A stretch of DNA of 64,000 nt from Dipteris shenzhenensis. Taxonomy: Eukaryota > Polypodiophyta > Polypodiopsida > Gleicheniales. The notes below the pieces were generated by a model that searched no databases, was not told the DNA's origin, and was given only the letters and a program-made list of their open reading frames with translations. Below, in pieces: positions 10,481-21,503 of the stretch. Every line of letters starts with the position of its first letter. Positions within the stretch are counted from its first letter, which is position 1. The stretch is taken from assembly GCA_047967505.1 (NCBI GenBank), contig CM106540.1. The stretch is one strand, 5' to 3'. Both the position numbers and the translations under genes were made by a program.

Positions 10481-11969
10481 AAACTCTTTAGGAAGAGTGG
10501 TTGAGGAGTGGTTCATGTCTTGTGACATAAAATGAGCCCAAAACTTTAAAGAAGGCTTGAAATCCCTACCTTAGATTGCTGTGGTGATATATAGTCTTTA
10601 TGTTGTGTCAAATCAATGAAATTTTCCTCTTACATTCTCCTTACATTGTCCCTAAAGGAAGGCAACATCCAAGGATGATTTCTCGATGATTTTTTGCATT
10701 AGTTTCATTAACAAGAAAAGTTTTATATGGCTTGCAAAAGTTTTTCATCAATGAACAATGGATTTTTATGTTCTTATTGAGTTGAGTCATCCACGTAGTG
10801 TGTCGTAATTTGATTTGAGTGTGCCATACTGGTTAATTTGTTGTGGATGCTAAGGGGTTTGGCAGGGGTTTGGTAAGATAGTTCTGAAGTAAGCCTCGTG
10901 ATGTTAATTAATGGAATTTCAAGTCTTTTTAGTGGATTGTTATGATCGTATTGAGTAGACTCATATGTAGAATATGTCGTAAATGGTTGGGTGTGTTGGC
11001 AATTGCATGCAAATCAAACTTCTAAGAAATCAAGAAGAAATCAACTCTTCACATATACATAATTTAAGTATATTCAATGAACAAGAAGTAGCTTTGCCAC
11101 CGATGCAGCTATTCTACCAGGATGTTTCTTCTACAGACTTAGGCTCACGGCACTTTGGCTCGTGGCCTTAACAAAAGGACCGATTGTACATCATTGAGAC
11201 ATTATTTTGTAGGAGTTGTTTGGATCCAGGGTTCACGTCCATACAATGTCTAGTTGCTTCTTAATACACTGCCAAATAGTAATCTAACACTAAATAGTAG
11301 ATAGCCTCAGCCGCATTGTGCAAACTCTAAGACTCTGGAGTCTGATGTGACCTTTCTTGAAGTTTGCATTCTTGAACTTTCAGCCGCAGACTCATGCTCG
11401 TACTCCAGACTATACTGCACACACTACATAGTGCAAAGTTATTCAAGCTCCCAAGTCCCGATTCACGAATACGTATTACGGACTCCCAATTTGCAAGCAT
11501 CGAGTGTCCACAGTCTAAACTCCAGGTACTTTGAAGATTGAACTGTGAATTTTTGCAATTCAATCATAATGCCTCATTTGCTATTCGGTAGCTAGTTGCT
11601 GGTTGCTTCCCTGCGTACGCTTGAGTTTCATGGGTTGCCTGCACAACTGGCACTGTGATGCAAGTATCCCTATTCCCTAATACCTTGCATACCTTTGCAA
11701 GCACCCATTTCATGATTCATCCCATGGCCTCCTGAGTCCCTTGCATACCTTTGCCCTCATGTTCTGCGTCCATATATCGGGATTCGGGTTATGGGTATCG
11801 ATTCGAAACGGGATTGGAATGTCGACTCTCAAGCTTGATTCTGGCACAATGGATCCCCTTTTTGGAGGAATGGATCCACCAGGTTCTCCATTATTGAACC
11901 TTTAGACAGATTTTTCTGCTCTTCGATCTGCTGAGTGCTTTGCTGTTATGCGCGAGCCCAGAAGGGCAT
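10481..11969. other. Unassigned DNA
   Basis: Only short open frames without recognisable motifs occur (for example 10983-11171 plus and 11347-11541 plus). No repeat longer than simple runs was noticed. Confidence 0.4.
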
Positions 11970-11975
11970 CGAGTC

Positions 11976-11997
11976 TACACACACACACACACACACA

Positions 11998-12034
<37 letters not shown>
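11976..12034 (+). repeat. (AC)n-(AG)n compound microsatellite
   Basis: About 11 AC units are followed directly by about 17 AG units. This is a compound dinucleotide microsatellite. Confidence 0.95.
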
Positions 12035-12039
<5 letters not shown>

Positions 12040-13153
12040 CACTAGATGATCTGTCTGCCTCTATCTATCTGCTCTAGAGTCCGTAGGTGTTGTTTGCGTC
12101 AAAGCTTCCATGTTTTTGCAAATTAGTTGGCATTTACAATGACGGCACTAGAACAGAAATTTCAGAGTCCAGACAATATGTTCTCATTTGCTATTCTTAT
12201 TTCTAACAAGACGTTCCTCGAGCACTTCTTGTACGCTTTCTACGAGAGCATCGTTCCGAATGAGCGGATCATGAGATAGTTTGTGTCCCTAATGCCCATC
12301 AACGAAGGTAGCTGCAAGAAATGGATTATGGCAGCCTATCCTCTTCACTGTCGTCAATTTTGTGGCTACAACCCATGGGCCACGAGCCCAATTTTCATTC
12401 ATGACTCCATTCTTTCCTTTTCCCAAATCCCCACTGTTTGTGCCTTCCTCAAGGCGACTCCTGTACCCGCCTATGCTGAGACGGCTCAACTGCTGGCTCA
12501 CAGGGCTGGTCAAGCTCTGGAGTGAGAAGATTGTAGCAGGCTGGCCAAGCCATGCAAGCCAGGGAATCGGGATGGATCGTGGAGCCAATTAGAAGCTTTT
12601 TCTGCAGAAAGAGGTAGATCGTAGCAACAGCTTGGAGTTGGTAAGATCTTGGAGCCCTCTGTTCCAAATTCCAATCGATATGTTGTTCAATGCTTCATTC
12701 AAATTTTGCTCTACGTTGGAACTTGGGCCATATACGAGTGCAAGGGGTTGTACAATGAGGTAGAGGCAGGAGGGGAGTGAGAAGATTGGAGAGCAGATGT
12801 AGAAAAACTAAAGGCAGCTCGTTTTCATCGACCCATAAGTTTGTTGTTGAAATTTTAAAGCTTCCGTTGCAACTTGCTTCCGGATTTTCGCTGCTTGCAT
12901 TCCAATTTTCATTGTTGAGCATCCACCAACACAAAATTTACAGTGCCATGGGCATAAATGTGTTTAAGCTGAGCGATCTTGAGACTCAAGAGCTTCTAAG
13001 TTCTGAAGCGCAGCAAGTGCAATGTTTCATTACGAGTCGCAGCTAAATAATTACGTATGGGTTGGCCAAATTAAGAGCGAAACTCGGCTCGGGAGTCGGG
13101 ACTTAGGAGCATCTGATCGGTGAGCACATGTGATGGTTTCCCTACCTCACTAT
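12035..13153. other. Unassigned flank left of the giant element
   Basis: Composition is more balanced than around it, and overlapping frames of 70-100 codons exist at 12283-12592 and 12777-13046. None has a motif I know. A 47-codon ATG frame sits at about 12138. This may be host single-copy DNA, but no gene can be named. It ends at the left TIR at 13154. Confidence 0.35.
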
Positions 13154-13185
13154 CATTAGGAAAAAAGAGAGCTCATTTTGGGGCC
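13154..13185 (+). repeat. Giant element left copy, TIR A
   Basis: Begins CATTAGGAAAAAAGAGAGCT and ends CATTTTGGGGCC. It is the inverse of 29671-29702 with about two mismatches. Confidence 0.9.
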
Positions 13186-13427
13186 TTTTATAGTTTGGAA
13201 AAATAAGCTCTCAACCAATCAATAGAGGGCCAACGTAACGTTGGAAATTCATGAAAATAAGAGAAAATAGAAAAAAGAAACAATACTTTATGTAGGTACA
13301 AGTGTGCTACATTAATGTGGAGATTGGTTTTTTATTCTCACAAGATCTTTGGACAAGAAGATAGAATCTAAACTAACATTTTATCTGACAAGGGCCTTCC
13401 CGCTTCCACCTTCCTTTGCACTTTGAA

Positions 13428-15135
13428 ATGTTGTGTCGTCTTTCCTTCGAAAGGTCTACCATTCTACACCACTGCCTCATTATGCATCAGCCTCTTCTTT
13501 TCCAAAACTGCTCCCTTGATCCTATTTGGCGTAGAGTAAGATGTTTCTTGTCAACTATCTGTCTGCCCACTTTCTCTTTGTTAAAACTTCAATTTGTTAT
13601 CTTATTTACATTACTTTGCTATTGTTACAGATTCAGAAAATCTCCATGGTGAATAAAAACCATGGCCGTTCTTGTGGAAGACGCTCTGTGGATGATAATG
13701 CTATGAAGGCAGAATTATACCACACATCCTTATCCCGTCGACCTGCTTCTTCTATTTCTTCGGTAGAGAATTCAAGTACAGTCAAAACAGAAGGAACGTG
13801 GGAAAGATTTAGTGTTTTGAAAGGAGCATGGGTGCTCATGCAACCTAGCAAAAGAAAAAGACCCCAGACAAAAAACATTTTCTTGGCGTCATGGAAGGGA
13901 AGAGTACGAGATTTTAAAATCACCAGAGGGAAGATATTGGTAAAAGAAGTTTTGATTCAGCATGTGTACATGCATAAAGAACTTATCTTGCGAGACTATC
14001 CAAAAGATCTTCTACAATACAGGCCTAATTGTATATTTTTTTATTGTGGTTTTTTTCTTTACGAGGTGTATGGATTTTTAAGATGAAGCTTTCTTTCTTT
14101 GCTTATTGACATTCTTGTGTTGTTTTATTTTAGATTTATAGCCTTCATCGTATGAGACATGGCAAAACATCGATTGTATTCTGGGATTTATAGATGTTCT
14201 GCATGGATCGATAGGAGAATAACAATACCAAGGTCGATGTGCAACAGAGCTAGCTCAATCAGGTATATTTTTTACTGATCATTTTTATCAGTTGCTGGAC
14301 AATGCTAACACACATGGTGTGTTAATAAAACAAGACCTTCCGGCATGGAATTCAATGGATTGGCCTCACCCACATTCTAGTGTTACAGAGGCATATAGGG
14401 CCAAGCTTTTCAAAGAAGTACAGAAAGCTCTGAGGCCCAATATTGCCACAAGGATGATAAAAATTTCCTTATGCATGCCTCTCACAGTTTTTGTGGACTT
14501 GTTTAATACCTTTCCAATGAAGGTTTCAAAAACAATGTTCACAGTTAAAGCAACAAGTTCGGCATGCATGCCACAATTTTTGGATAAAGATTGAGATAAG
14601 AAGACATGTAGTTCAGTGTTTTGTGAGGTTGTCCAACCTTCTATGCAACTGAAGTACATGGTTGCATCACAAAATTTTATTTTTTCTTTTTATTATAAGC
14701 GCAGTCGAATGCTAGGCACAAAACTAGTCCCAATGGATCAAGATGAAGATTCTTTTGGTGCAGAAAATAAACTTCTTGATATTGATGTTGTTTCAAGAAT
14801 GGTGATATGCTAGTCAATATCTCATTAAGAGAATGTTGCTCCCTAGCTCAATTGTGCAATGACATTCTATTTGAGACAGAAGGTTCTATTTCAAACGACT
14901 TTTTATTTATCTACAACAATAAAAAGGTACACCATCTAATTTATCTACAACAGAAGGTTCTATTTATCTACAATAATAAAAAGGTACACCATCTAATTTA
15001 TCCTAGTCTCATTAAGCATTGGTATTAGTTTACTTTACTGCTCTGATTCATATTGCTTTTTTGCAGTTGCTCAAAAGAAGAGAGAGCTTAATAAAATGCA
15101 AAGATATTAAAAATTTGAAAATTGAGATAACATAG
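13428..15135 (+). pseudogene. Gene V of giant element, left copy
   Basis: The product has no family I recognise. An ATG at 13428 opens exon 1 (to about 13535, ending DPIWRR). It splices at GTAAG / TTACAG (about 13630) into an exon encoding a basic segment with KRKRPQTKN and KGRVRDFKITRGK. A further exon from about 14132 encodes YETWQNIDCILGF, FTDHFYQLLDNANTHG, then about 200 residues rich in hydrophobic segments, and the last exon ends near 15135 with LLKRRESLIKCKD. The intact protein would be about 450 residues. This copy is interrupted by TAG at about 14139, TAA at about 14219 and further changes. The right copy lacks those two stops. It faces H3P convergently. A DNA-binding or structural role for the element is possible but unproven. 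Confidence 0.6.
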
Positions 15136-15228
15136 ACTCCATAAATAAAGGTTTTGTATTCAATCAAGTAAGATTTTGTACAGAAGTGTTTGGTTGTACA
15201 TGTAGAACATATTTCTGACATCCATTTT

Positions 15229-17379
15229 CTATTTATGTACAGCTTGATCCAGAGGCTGCTCTACATGGTCCAAGATCTCCCTATCATCATTTTTTGGAGA
15301 ATCTCTTTTCTGTTGCTCCATCCTGTCTTGTACAGTATGTTGGTGCTGCTCCATTGTCTCCTCTACTATCCCAGGAGCATCTGTTTGCTGCTGCTCCATC
15401 TTCTCCTCAACAACATCAGCAGCAAGTCCTTGCTCCTGTGGCTTCTCCTCCTCAGCACTAGGTGCTTGTTCCTGTGGCACCACATCAGCTTCATCTGTGG
15501 CATCAAGGTGTATGATACCTTCTTGTACTTTAGAGCTCTCACCCAACTCGACAGTAGCTGGAACAATAAGCTTGGGGGAGGCATAGCTCAAAAACCTCCA
15601 AATTGTATGAGCTCTAAAATTATATACATAGTTCGAGCTGAAGCTATCTTCTTTTATGTGCAATGGCATATGATAATTTAGAACACTTTGTATCATTATG
15701 AATTATCTTCAAGCTAAATGAAAATTATCTTTTCTTACAAGGTCTGGCTGTTCTTTCTCAAAATAGCTTGAAAGTAAATATTTGGCACTGATCAACACTC
15801 TCCATCCACAGCTACTTGAATCATCTTGTTGTGGTGTCTGTACAGTTGGAAAGATATGTTAGAAATTGTTAACATCTGGAAAAAACAAAATTATTCAATA
15901 AGCTCAAAGGCATAGCATGAAATAGACATCAGTAGAGGGAACGACTTTTTATCTCTAGATTTATTGGCTCTATTGAATCCAAAAGAGAGACATTAGGAGG
16001 ACAGTGATCCAATGCATCTAGAAGCCTTCCAATACAATTGCAATACATATAATTTAGTTAGTATGATATCAAAATAATGAAGTTTTAAGATAAAAAAGCA
16101 CACATAGTACTTACAATTTCAGCTCTCTGTGTGTGTTTTTAAGATACTAGTTGAATATAAAGCATTGCTTCTGCTGGATGTCAATAGAAACAAAACTCCA
16201 GTGGTCACTGCATAAGGAAAAAAGCATTAGGAAATCAAAGGCTACAAGAGTTCTCAATCTTAAAGAAGAATCTTAAAAGAAGCAGTCACCCACATACCTG
16301 TTATGGTATGGAAGTAGAAAAACATCTACTAGTTCAAAATTGCAGTGTCTGAACCAGTTGGAAATACTGATGGGAGTTTCCTTTGCATCTCTTAACTTAG
16401 AAGAAATGGTAGGATCAATAATATGGACTGTATGCTATACAGAGGGGTGAAGCCAGCTTCTCATCATGCTGCATAGGACCAAAAAATAATTAGGGTAGGG
16501 TATAAAGGAGATACAACGAGGATTGTTTTGCAAAAAGTGTAAAATAATAGACACTTACTAGAGCATTGCAAGAATGATAGTATCTAAGCAATACTCATTC
16601 TTATGAGCCAATGCTGCCAAGCATGGTTTTGTCAAGTCAAAATCATTCACTGAAAATTCATCCTCAATATGGACAACTACATTAGGGCCCAGCTCTTGCA
16701 AACTTCTATATATCTGCAGCTCTCTCATTCTAGTCTCCACATCTATAACAGATTTTGTTTCTTTTATTTGCTGCTTCAGTGACTCCTCATAAGCAGCCTT
16801 CCCTCTGGTGTTCTTTGAGTGGGTTACTTCGACAACCTTAACCTCATCTACCTTCAACTTCCTTGTAGGTGGAATTAATAATATGTCTCTCATCTTTATG
16901 TCCTGCCATTCCATAGGATGAACAAGCTTGTCATACCTCCATCTCACTCTAGACAAAGTGTTGAAGTCTTTGGCCATCAAAGTCACCCTGTGAGCATGGG
17001 CTGCTACCAGCATTGCATCTTCAAAATATTTTTCCAAGTAATCCTCTGCCATTTCCTATAAGGAAAGAATGGCAGTCCTGTTCCACCTGAACCCAAGGTG
17101 CCAACTATCACATATTTCTCTCACCAGTCTTTGAAAAGGTACCTTGGGGATTGCAAAGCCTATAGCTTTCTGTTGCTTCCTGATCTCCCTTAGCACACCT
17201 GCACCATGATTCAATCTCTTGGCCTTTTGCTTGAGCAGGCTCATTGGCTTACCCTTCCTACCATGTGCAGCTCTTCCCTTTGGAGGCACACTAAATTTCT
17301 TGGTACCTACCCCAGCGGCTGTTGCTGCAAGCCCTGGCCCTTTGCCAACTTTTCTTGCAGTTGACTTGGTTCTTGCCAT
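15229..17379 (-). pseudogene. H3P: histone H3-like domain fused to Ulp1-type protease, left copy
   Basis: The minus-strand ATG at 17379 starts MARTKSTARK, almost the histone H3 tail. Residues about 64-68 (REIRK), 81-89 (PFQRLVREI) and 107-138 (LSL.EMAEDYLEKYFEDA then HAHRVTLMAKD) follow the H3 histone fold across its whole length. After about residue 145 comes a linker with KLKVDEVKVVEV, then a Ulp1/C48-like region split over several exons: VHIIDPAISSKL, DHWSFVSIDI, FIFNSLK and QVAVDGEC. The last exon encodes an acidic Gln/Glu-rich tail (EEKPQEQ, VEEKMEQQQ). About 575 residues in total. Defects: an in-frame TAG at 17056-17058 (CAA in the right copy), TGA at 15792-15794 right after the predicted catalytic Cys, and a lost splice acceptor before the last exon. 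It is divergent from U across a shared promoter region. Confidence 0.85.
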
Positions 17380-17485
17380 CACTCTGACAAATTGCATACA
17401 AAGCAATGGAAAGAGATTACAGCCATGGAGAACATGTTTTGACAAAAAAAAGGCAATCACAGGGGTGGATGAAGCAACATTGAAA

Positions 17486-17551
17486 AATTTGCAATAAAAC
17501 GCGATACGAGGAGTTTCCTAACAGGTCCAAATCGCGTTTTCCTACAAATTC
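17486..17551. repeat. Hairpin repeat 1 (left copy)
   Basis: The arms AATTTGCAATAAAACGCGAT and ATCGCGTTTTCCTACAAATT pair imperfectly around a spacer of about 25 bases. The same design appears at 17703, 23967 and 24172, and four times in the right copy. Confidence 0.7.
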
Positions 17552-17702
17552 ATAAAATGACATGCTGGTGCATTCCTACAGTGATTTCTCTGTCTTTACA
17601 ACTAAATACAGTATGAATGGAGTTTATGTAAGAAGAGTATAGCCATGGATTGCTATGGAAGTCACAAAACCAAAATGACAGGGGTGGATGAAGCAACATT
17701 TC

Positions 17703-17773
17703 AATATTTGCAACAAAACGCGATTTCGGCTGTTTGAAATTCCTAAGGACTTCTCCTCGCATTTTCCTGCAAA
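17703..17773. repeat. Hairpin repeat 2 (left copy)
   Basis: The arms ATATTTGCAACAAAACGCGA and TCGCATTTTCCTGCAAA are separated by about 33 bases. It lies roughly 215 bp from hairpin 1. Confidence 0.7.
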
Positions 17774-18296
17774 GGCAGCATGCTGGAATATGCCTTCAGT
17801 CATTTGAAGGTGTTTGCATGTCCATGCAAGATGGATTGAGTCTATGGAACGCAAGAAGTGTTGTTTCTATGGTAGGCAAGAAGATTGCAGAGACTGAGGG
17901 AAGAACCCATTATTACTGACCTGAAATCTATCTGTGGGTGTGCTGTGCTACTGATGAGTACCCTGTGCTGGGGATGAACCTGTGCTGCTGGTCAGGACGT
18001 TGATGTTGCAGAGTATGGAGGTAGGGAGGCAAGAGAGCAGAGACTGGAGGGCAAGAGGGCTGAGACAGGATACCACAAATAAGTGCAAAATACAAATAAG
18101 GCAGCTACTAAATCCCACACGTGTGGAATGTAGTCGTTTTTTACACGTGTGGATGGGACCCAGATCTCTTGGAGTTTGAAATTTGGCACGTGTGAAAGGT
18201 ACACTTTATGCCTTGGAATTTGTGCCATTCATGATTTCATAATCAATTCCACAACCACTCTTCCCTTCCCTGCCTCCCAATCTTTCATCCCTACCA

Positions 18297-18301
18297 GGAC
18301 C
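18297..18301 (+). repeat. Copia target-site duplication (GGACC), left
   Basis: GGACC precedes the 5' LTR and recurs at 23594-23598 after the 3' LTR. The surrounding host sequence continues the giant element (compare about 52090-52120 minus strand), which confirms the insertion point. Confidence 0.8.
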
Positions 18302-18497
18302 TGTTGAGAGTTCATGCTCAACATCATGTGATCATGTGTGCATAGCACCATCACGTGATCATATGTGCATAGCACTAACCTTATAGAGTGCTATAAAGGA
18401 AAGGGTTAGATCCCCTAACCCTAACCCTAAAAGGGTTTGTATATATTCTATTTTTTCAACTAATTCTAGTGTACAGTTAGTCGTGTACAGTTAGTCA
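18302..18497 (+). repeat. Copia 5' LTR (shared part)
   Basis: It matches 23335 onward up to ...TACAGTTAGTC. A 14-bp GTGTACAGTTAGTC duplication is present here. The last about 60 bp of the 3' LTR have no counterpart, so the 5' LTR end is uncertain. It contains CCCTAACCCTAACCCTAAAA, telomere-like but local. Confidence 0.7.
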
Positions 18498-18987
18498 TTT
18501 GTGGTGGCAGGGGAGTAGACTAGATTGCCATAGAGGGGACGCTTTGAATTCCCCAAGTTGCCAATCTAAGCCATGCCCGAAATTCTCAACTAGTACCTAC
18601 TCGGAGTCAGTCCATACACTCACATCCGATTTCACATCATTATATTACCTGAAACCTTACGTTCATCAGTTCAGTGAGCAGACTTCAGAGTTCAGAGGCA
18701 TTGCAGATTGATTCAATGGGCAGATAGCACTTGATTTCACACACACATGCCACCATTGTAAAGCCTATTTGGCTATCTCACGGCATCGTGCACATCATTT
18801 TCAGCCTTGTAAAGCCTCTTGGCTAATCCCGGCATCATTGCCACAAGCCTTGTAACACAGATCAGATCTTATATACTGCAGTTCTATCTTCATCGACGGT
18901 ACAGAGATTTCACTTGGCATCTTCAGTGTATTTGCAGTTGATTCATACAGAGTTTTTCAGGACACTTTTGAGTACATTGTTTGCACC

Positions 18988-20072
18988 ATGTCGACTAGCA
19001 ACCTCAATCTGGAGGCATCTGCTAAGTTAGACAACTCCAATTACAGTACATGGAAATACCGAATGGAGACCATTCTTGTGCTTCAGGACAAATGGGAGTA
19101 TGTCGATGGATCCATACCTAGACCATTGGCCGATCCAGCCACCAGTAGCTCTACTCCATCTGTTGTCACAGCACCAGCAACGGGATCTACATCGGGATCT
19201 ACATCTACACAAACAGTTTCCACACCAGTAGCAGATCCTGCCATTGCCCGAGCTCAAGCAGAATGGGATAAGAAAGACAAGTATGCCTATCACCTGATCA
19301 AGCAGAATGTGCAAGATGTCATGCCAGGACAGCTCAACACATTCAAGACATCAAAAGAAGCATGGGATATGTTTGCAGCTCTCTACGAGTCCAAGAACAC
19401 ATCCAGGATTCTCACCCTGAGAAACCAGATCAACCAGAGTTTCCGCAATAGCAATGAAACCGGTCATGCTTATGTACTCCGCATCAAAGACTACAACAAT
19501 CAACTTGCAGCAGCAGGAGAGACTATGAATCCCGCAGAAATGGTTCAAGTAATCCTGAATGGACTAGGAGAAGGATATGAGAATCTAGTCCAGAGTATTG
19601 CCATCCAACGGCAAATTCCAACACTGGAAGAACTTCAGTTAGTTCTACTTGGTGAAGAACTCAGGACCCAGGCCATTCAAACACGTAAAGGTCATTCTAA
19701 TGATCAGGCATTCACAGCTTCAGACAGAAGCAGAGGCAAAGGCAGAAACAGAGGTAGATCATATCAGAAAAGTGGTCATCATCAACAAAATCAAAGTTAG
19801 AATCAGCAACAGCATCAACAGCATCCTCAGCAACATCAGAATCAGCAAAGAGGAAATCATTCCAATCGAGGAAGATTCCAAGGATGAGGGAATGCATCCA
19901 CCAATGTGTCAAACATCCAGTGCAACTACTGTCACAAGTTTGGACACTATGAAAGAGATTGCCGCAAGAAGCAGTATGACCAAGGCGGTCAATCCAGTAG
20001 TAATCGAGGGAATTCCCGATTATTCGTGGTGGACATTCTAGTCATAGTCATTTTGCAAATGAACATGGAAAT
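18988..20072 (+). pseudogene. Copia gag (with zinc knuckle)
   Basis: The ATG at 18988 begins MSTSNLNLEASAKLDNSNYS, followed by the UBN2-like copia gag core (W..Y..ME..L..WEYVDG, about 19030-19110; AWDMFAALYE; RILTLRNQINQ; LLGEELRTQ). A basic, Gln-rich region and the zinc knuckle CNYCHKFGHYERDC (about 19922-19963) follow. Gag packages element RNA. In-frame stops at 19798-19800 (TAG) and about 19885 (TGA), plus a frameshift near 20070, disrupt it, so the copy cannot make full-length gag-pol. Confidence 0.88.
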
Positions 20073-21503
20073 ATGTTTCTTGCAAGTGAGGAATTGCATC
20101 AGACTGATACAATGCACCTAGACACTGATTTCAATCCCAAAGAGGATTTCAGCTATCAAGTCGACCAAGTGGAACAGGATCCTTGGTACATCGACAGCGG
20201 TGCATCATCTCATATGACAAATCACCAGGAATGGTTCACAGAAATGAAGCCATTAGAAGGACAAAAGAATGTCATCTACACAGCAGACAATACACCGAAT
20301 CCGGTTCAAGGGACAGGTGTTATCCCTATGAACAATTTCACTGGTACAAAAGGATTAGTCAAAGATGTGCTCTATGTTCCAAAGCTCAGCAAGAACCTTT
20401 TGTCACTAGGTCAAATGACGGAACACAACTACAAAGTCATCTTCGACGGTGATGAATGCACTATCAGAGACAAATCCAAAAGAGGTCAGCTAGTAGCAAA
20501 AGGTGTCAAGGAAGGACGCTTATACAGGATGCTAGTTACAGTACCAAATAAGCATGCCATGTCAGCTCAAATGCAACAAATGCCACTATCTGCAAAATGG
20601 CACAACAGATATGGTCATGTCAACTTCAAGTACTTGTTAGATCTCAGGAATCAAAATATGGCAATTGGGATTCCGAAGCTATAGTTTCTTGGAAAGGTTT
20701 CTGAAGCATGCTGCTTCGGCAAACAAAAGCGAACCAACTTTGTCAGAAGTACCTCTCGTGCACGAGGTATTCTTGATTTGATTCATACAGATGTATGGGG
20801 TTATGCCCAAACCCGCAGCATCAATGGTTCACTTTATTACTTGACCTTCATCGACGACTATAGCAGATATTGTTGGGTCTACTTTCTAAAAGAGAAATCT
20901 GAAGTGTTTGCTAGATTTCAAGAATTCAAAGCCATGGTAGAAAACCAAACAGGCAGAAAGATCAAGGTCATGAGATCAGACAGAGGAGGTGAATACATGT
21001 CTTCAGCATTCATGAACTTTTGCAAAAATCACGGCATTCGAAGACAATTCACATGTGCAGATACTCCTCAGCAAAATGCAAGATCTGAAAGGAAGAATGG
21101 GACTTTAGCAGACAGTGCTAGAGCAATGCTTAGTGAAAAGCATCTTTCGAATCAGTATAGGTCAGAAGCAATAGCTACAGCTAACTACTTGCTTAATCGG
21201 CTTCCTACCGAACCGATACAAGGTATGACTCCTTATGAAGCATTCACTGGACACAAGCCACGCATTGGGCATCTCCGCATATTTGGTTGCATAGCATATG
21301 CCCACATACATGATGATCATCGCAGGAAATTGGATGCGAAGTCACGCAAATGCATCATGGTTGGCTACAGTGAAGAAAGCAAAGCATACAAATTGTATTA
21401 TCCCATCAACCGCAAAGTTATTATCTCCAGAGATGTAATCTTCTATGAGGAATCAGAATGGAAAACCTCACCTACACAGGAGATAGAAGCATCGACTTCA
21501 TAG
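20073..21503 (+). pseudogene. Copia protease and integrase
   Basis: The aspartic protease motif WYIDSGASSHMT lies near 20186-20220. The GAG-pre-integrase region follows, with LYVPKLSKNLLSLGQM and KWHNRYGHVNFKYL (HHCC zinc finger, about 20600-20640). A TAG after GIPKL (about 20682) breaks the frame. The integrase core resumes at 20778: [40 protein letters not shown] and TPQQNARSERKN provide the D, D and E catalytic positions. The frame ends at a TAG at about 21501, before the hinge to RT. Confidence 0.88.

Larger units (their letters stand above)
17380..18301. promoter_or_regulatory. Left half of the U/H3P divergent intergenic region (left copy)
   Basis: This lies upstream of H3P. With 23594-24315 it forms the shared intergenic region of two divergently transcribed genes, now split by the copia insertion. 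It holds two of the four hairpin repeats. The corresponding intact region in the right copy is 51393-53177. Promoter function is inferred from position only. Confidence 0.6.

Noticed and set aside
10560-10620. Partner terminus of the transposon fragment at 10282
   Set aside because: Only a weak GTGATATATAG match, without the G-rich end or a target duplication.
12283-12592. Small host genes on overlapping frames
   Set aside because: No motif, no conserved splice pattern, and comparable frames on both strands; not supported.
18415-18434. Telomeric repeat
   Set aside because: Only three CCCTAA-type units occur, inside the copia LTR and repeated at its other LTR (about 23449). They are therefore part of the element.
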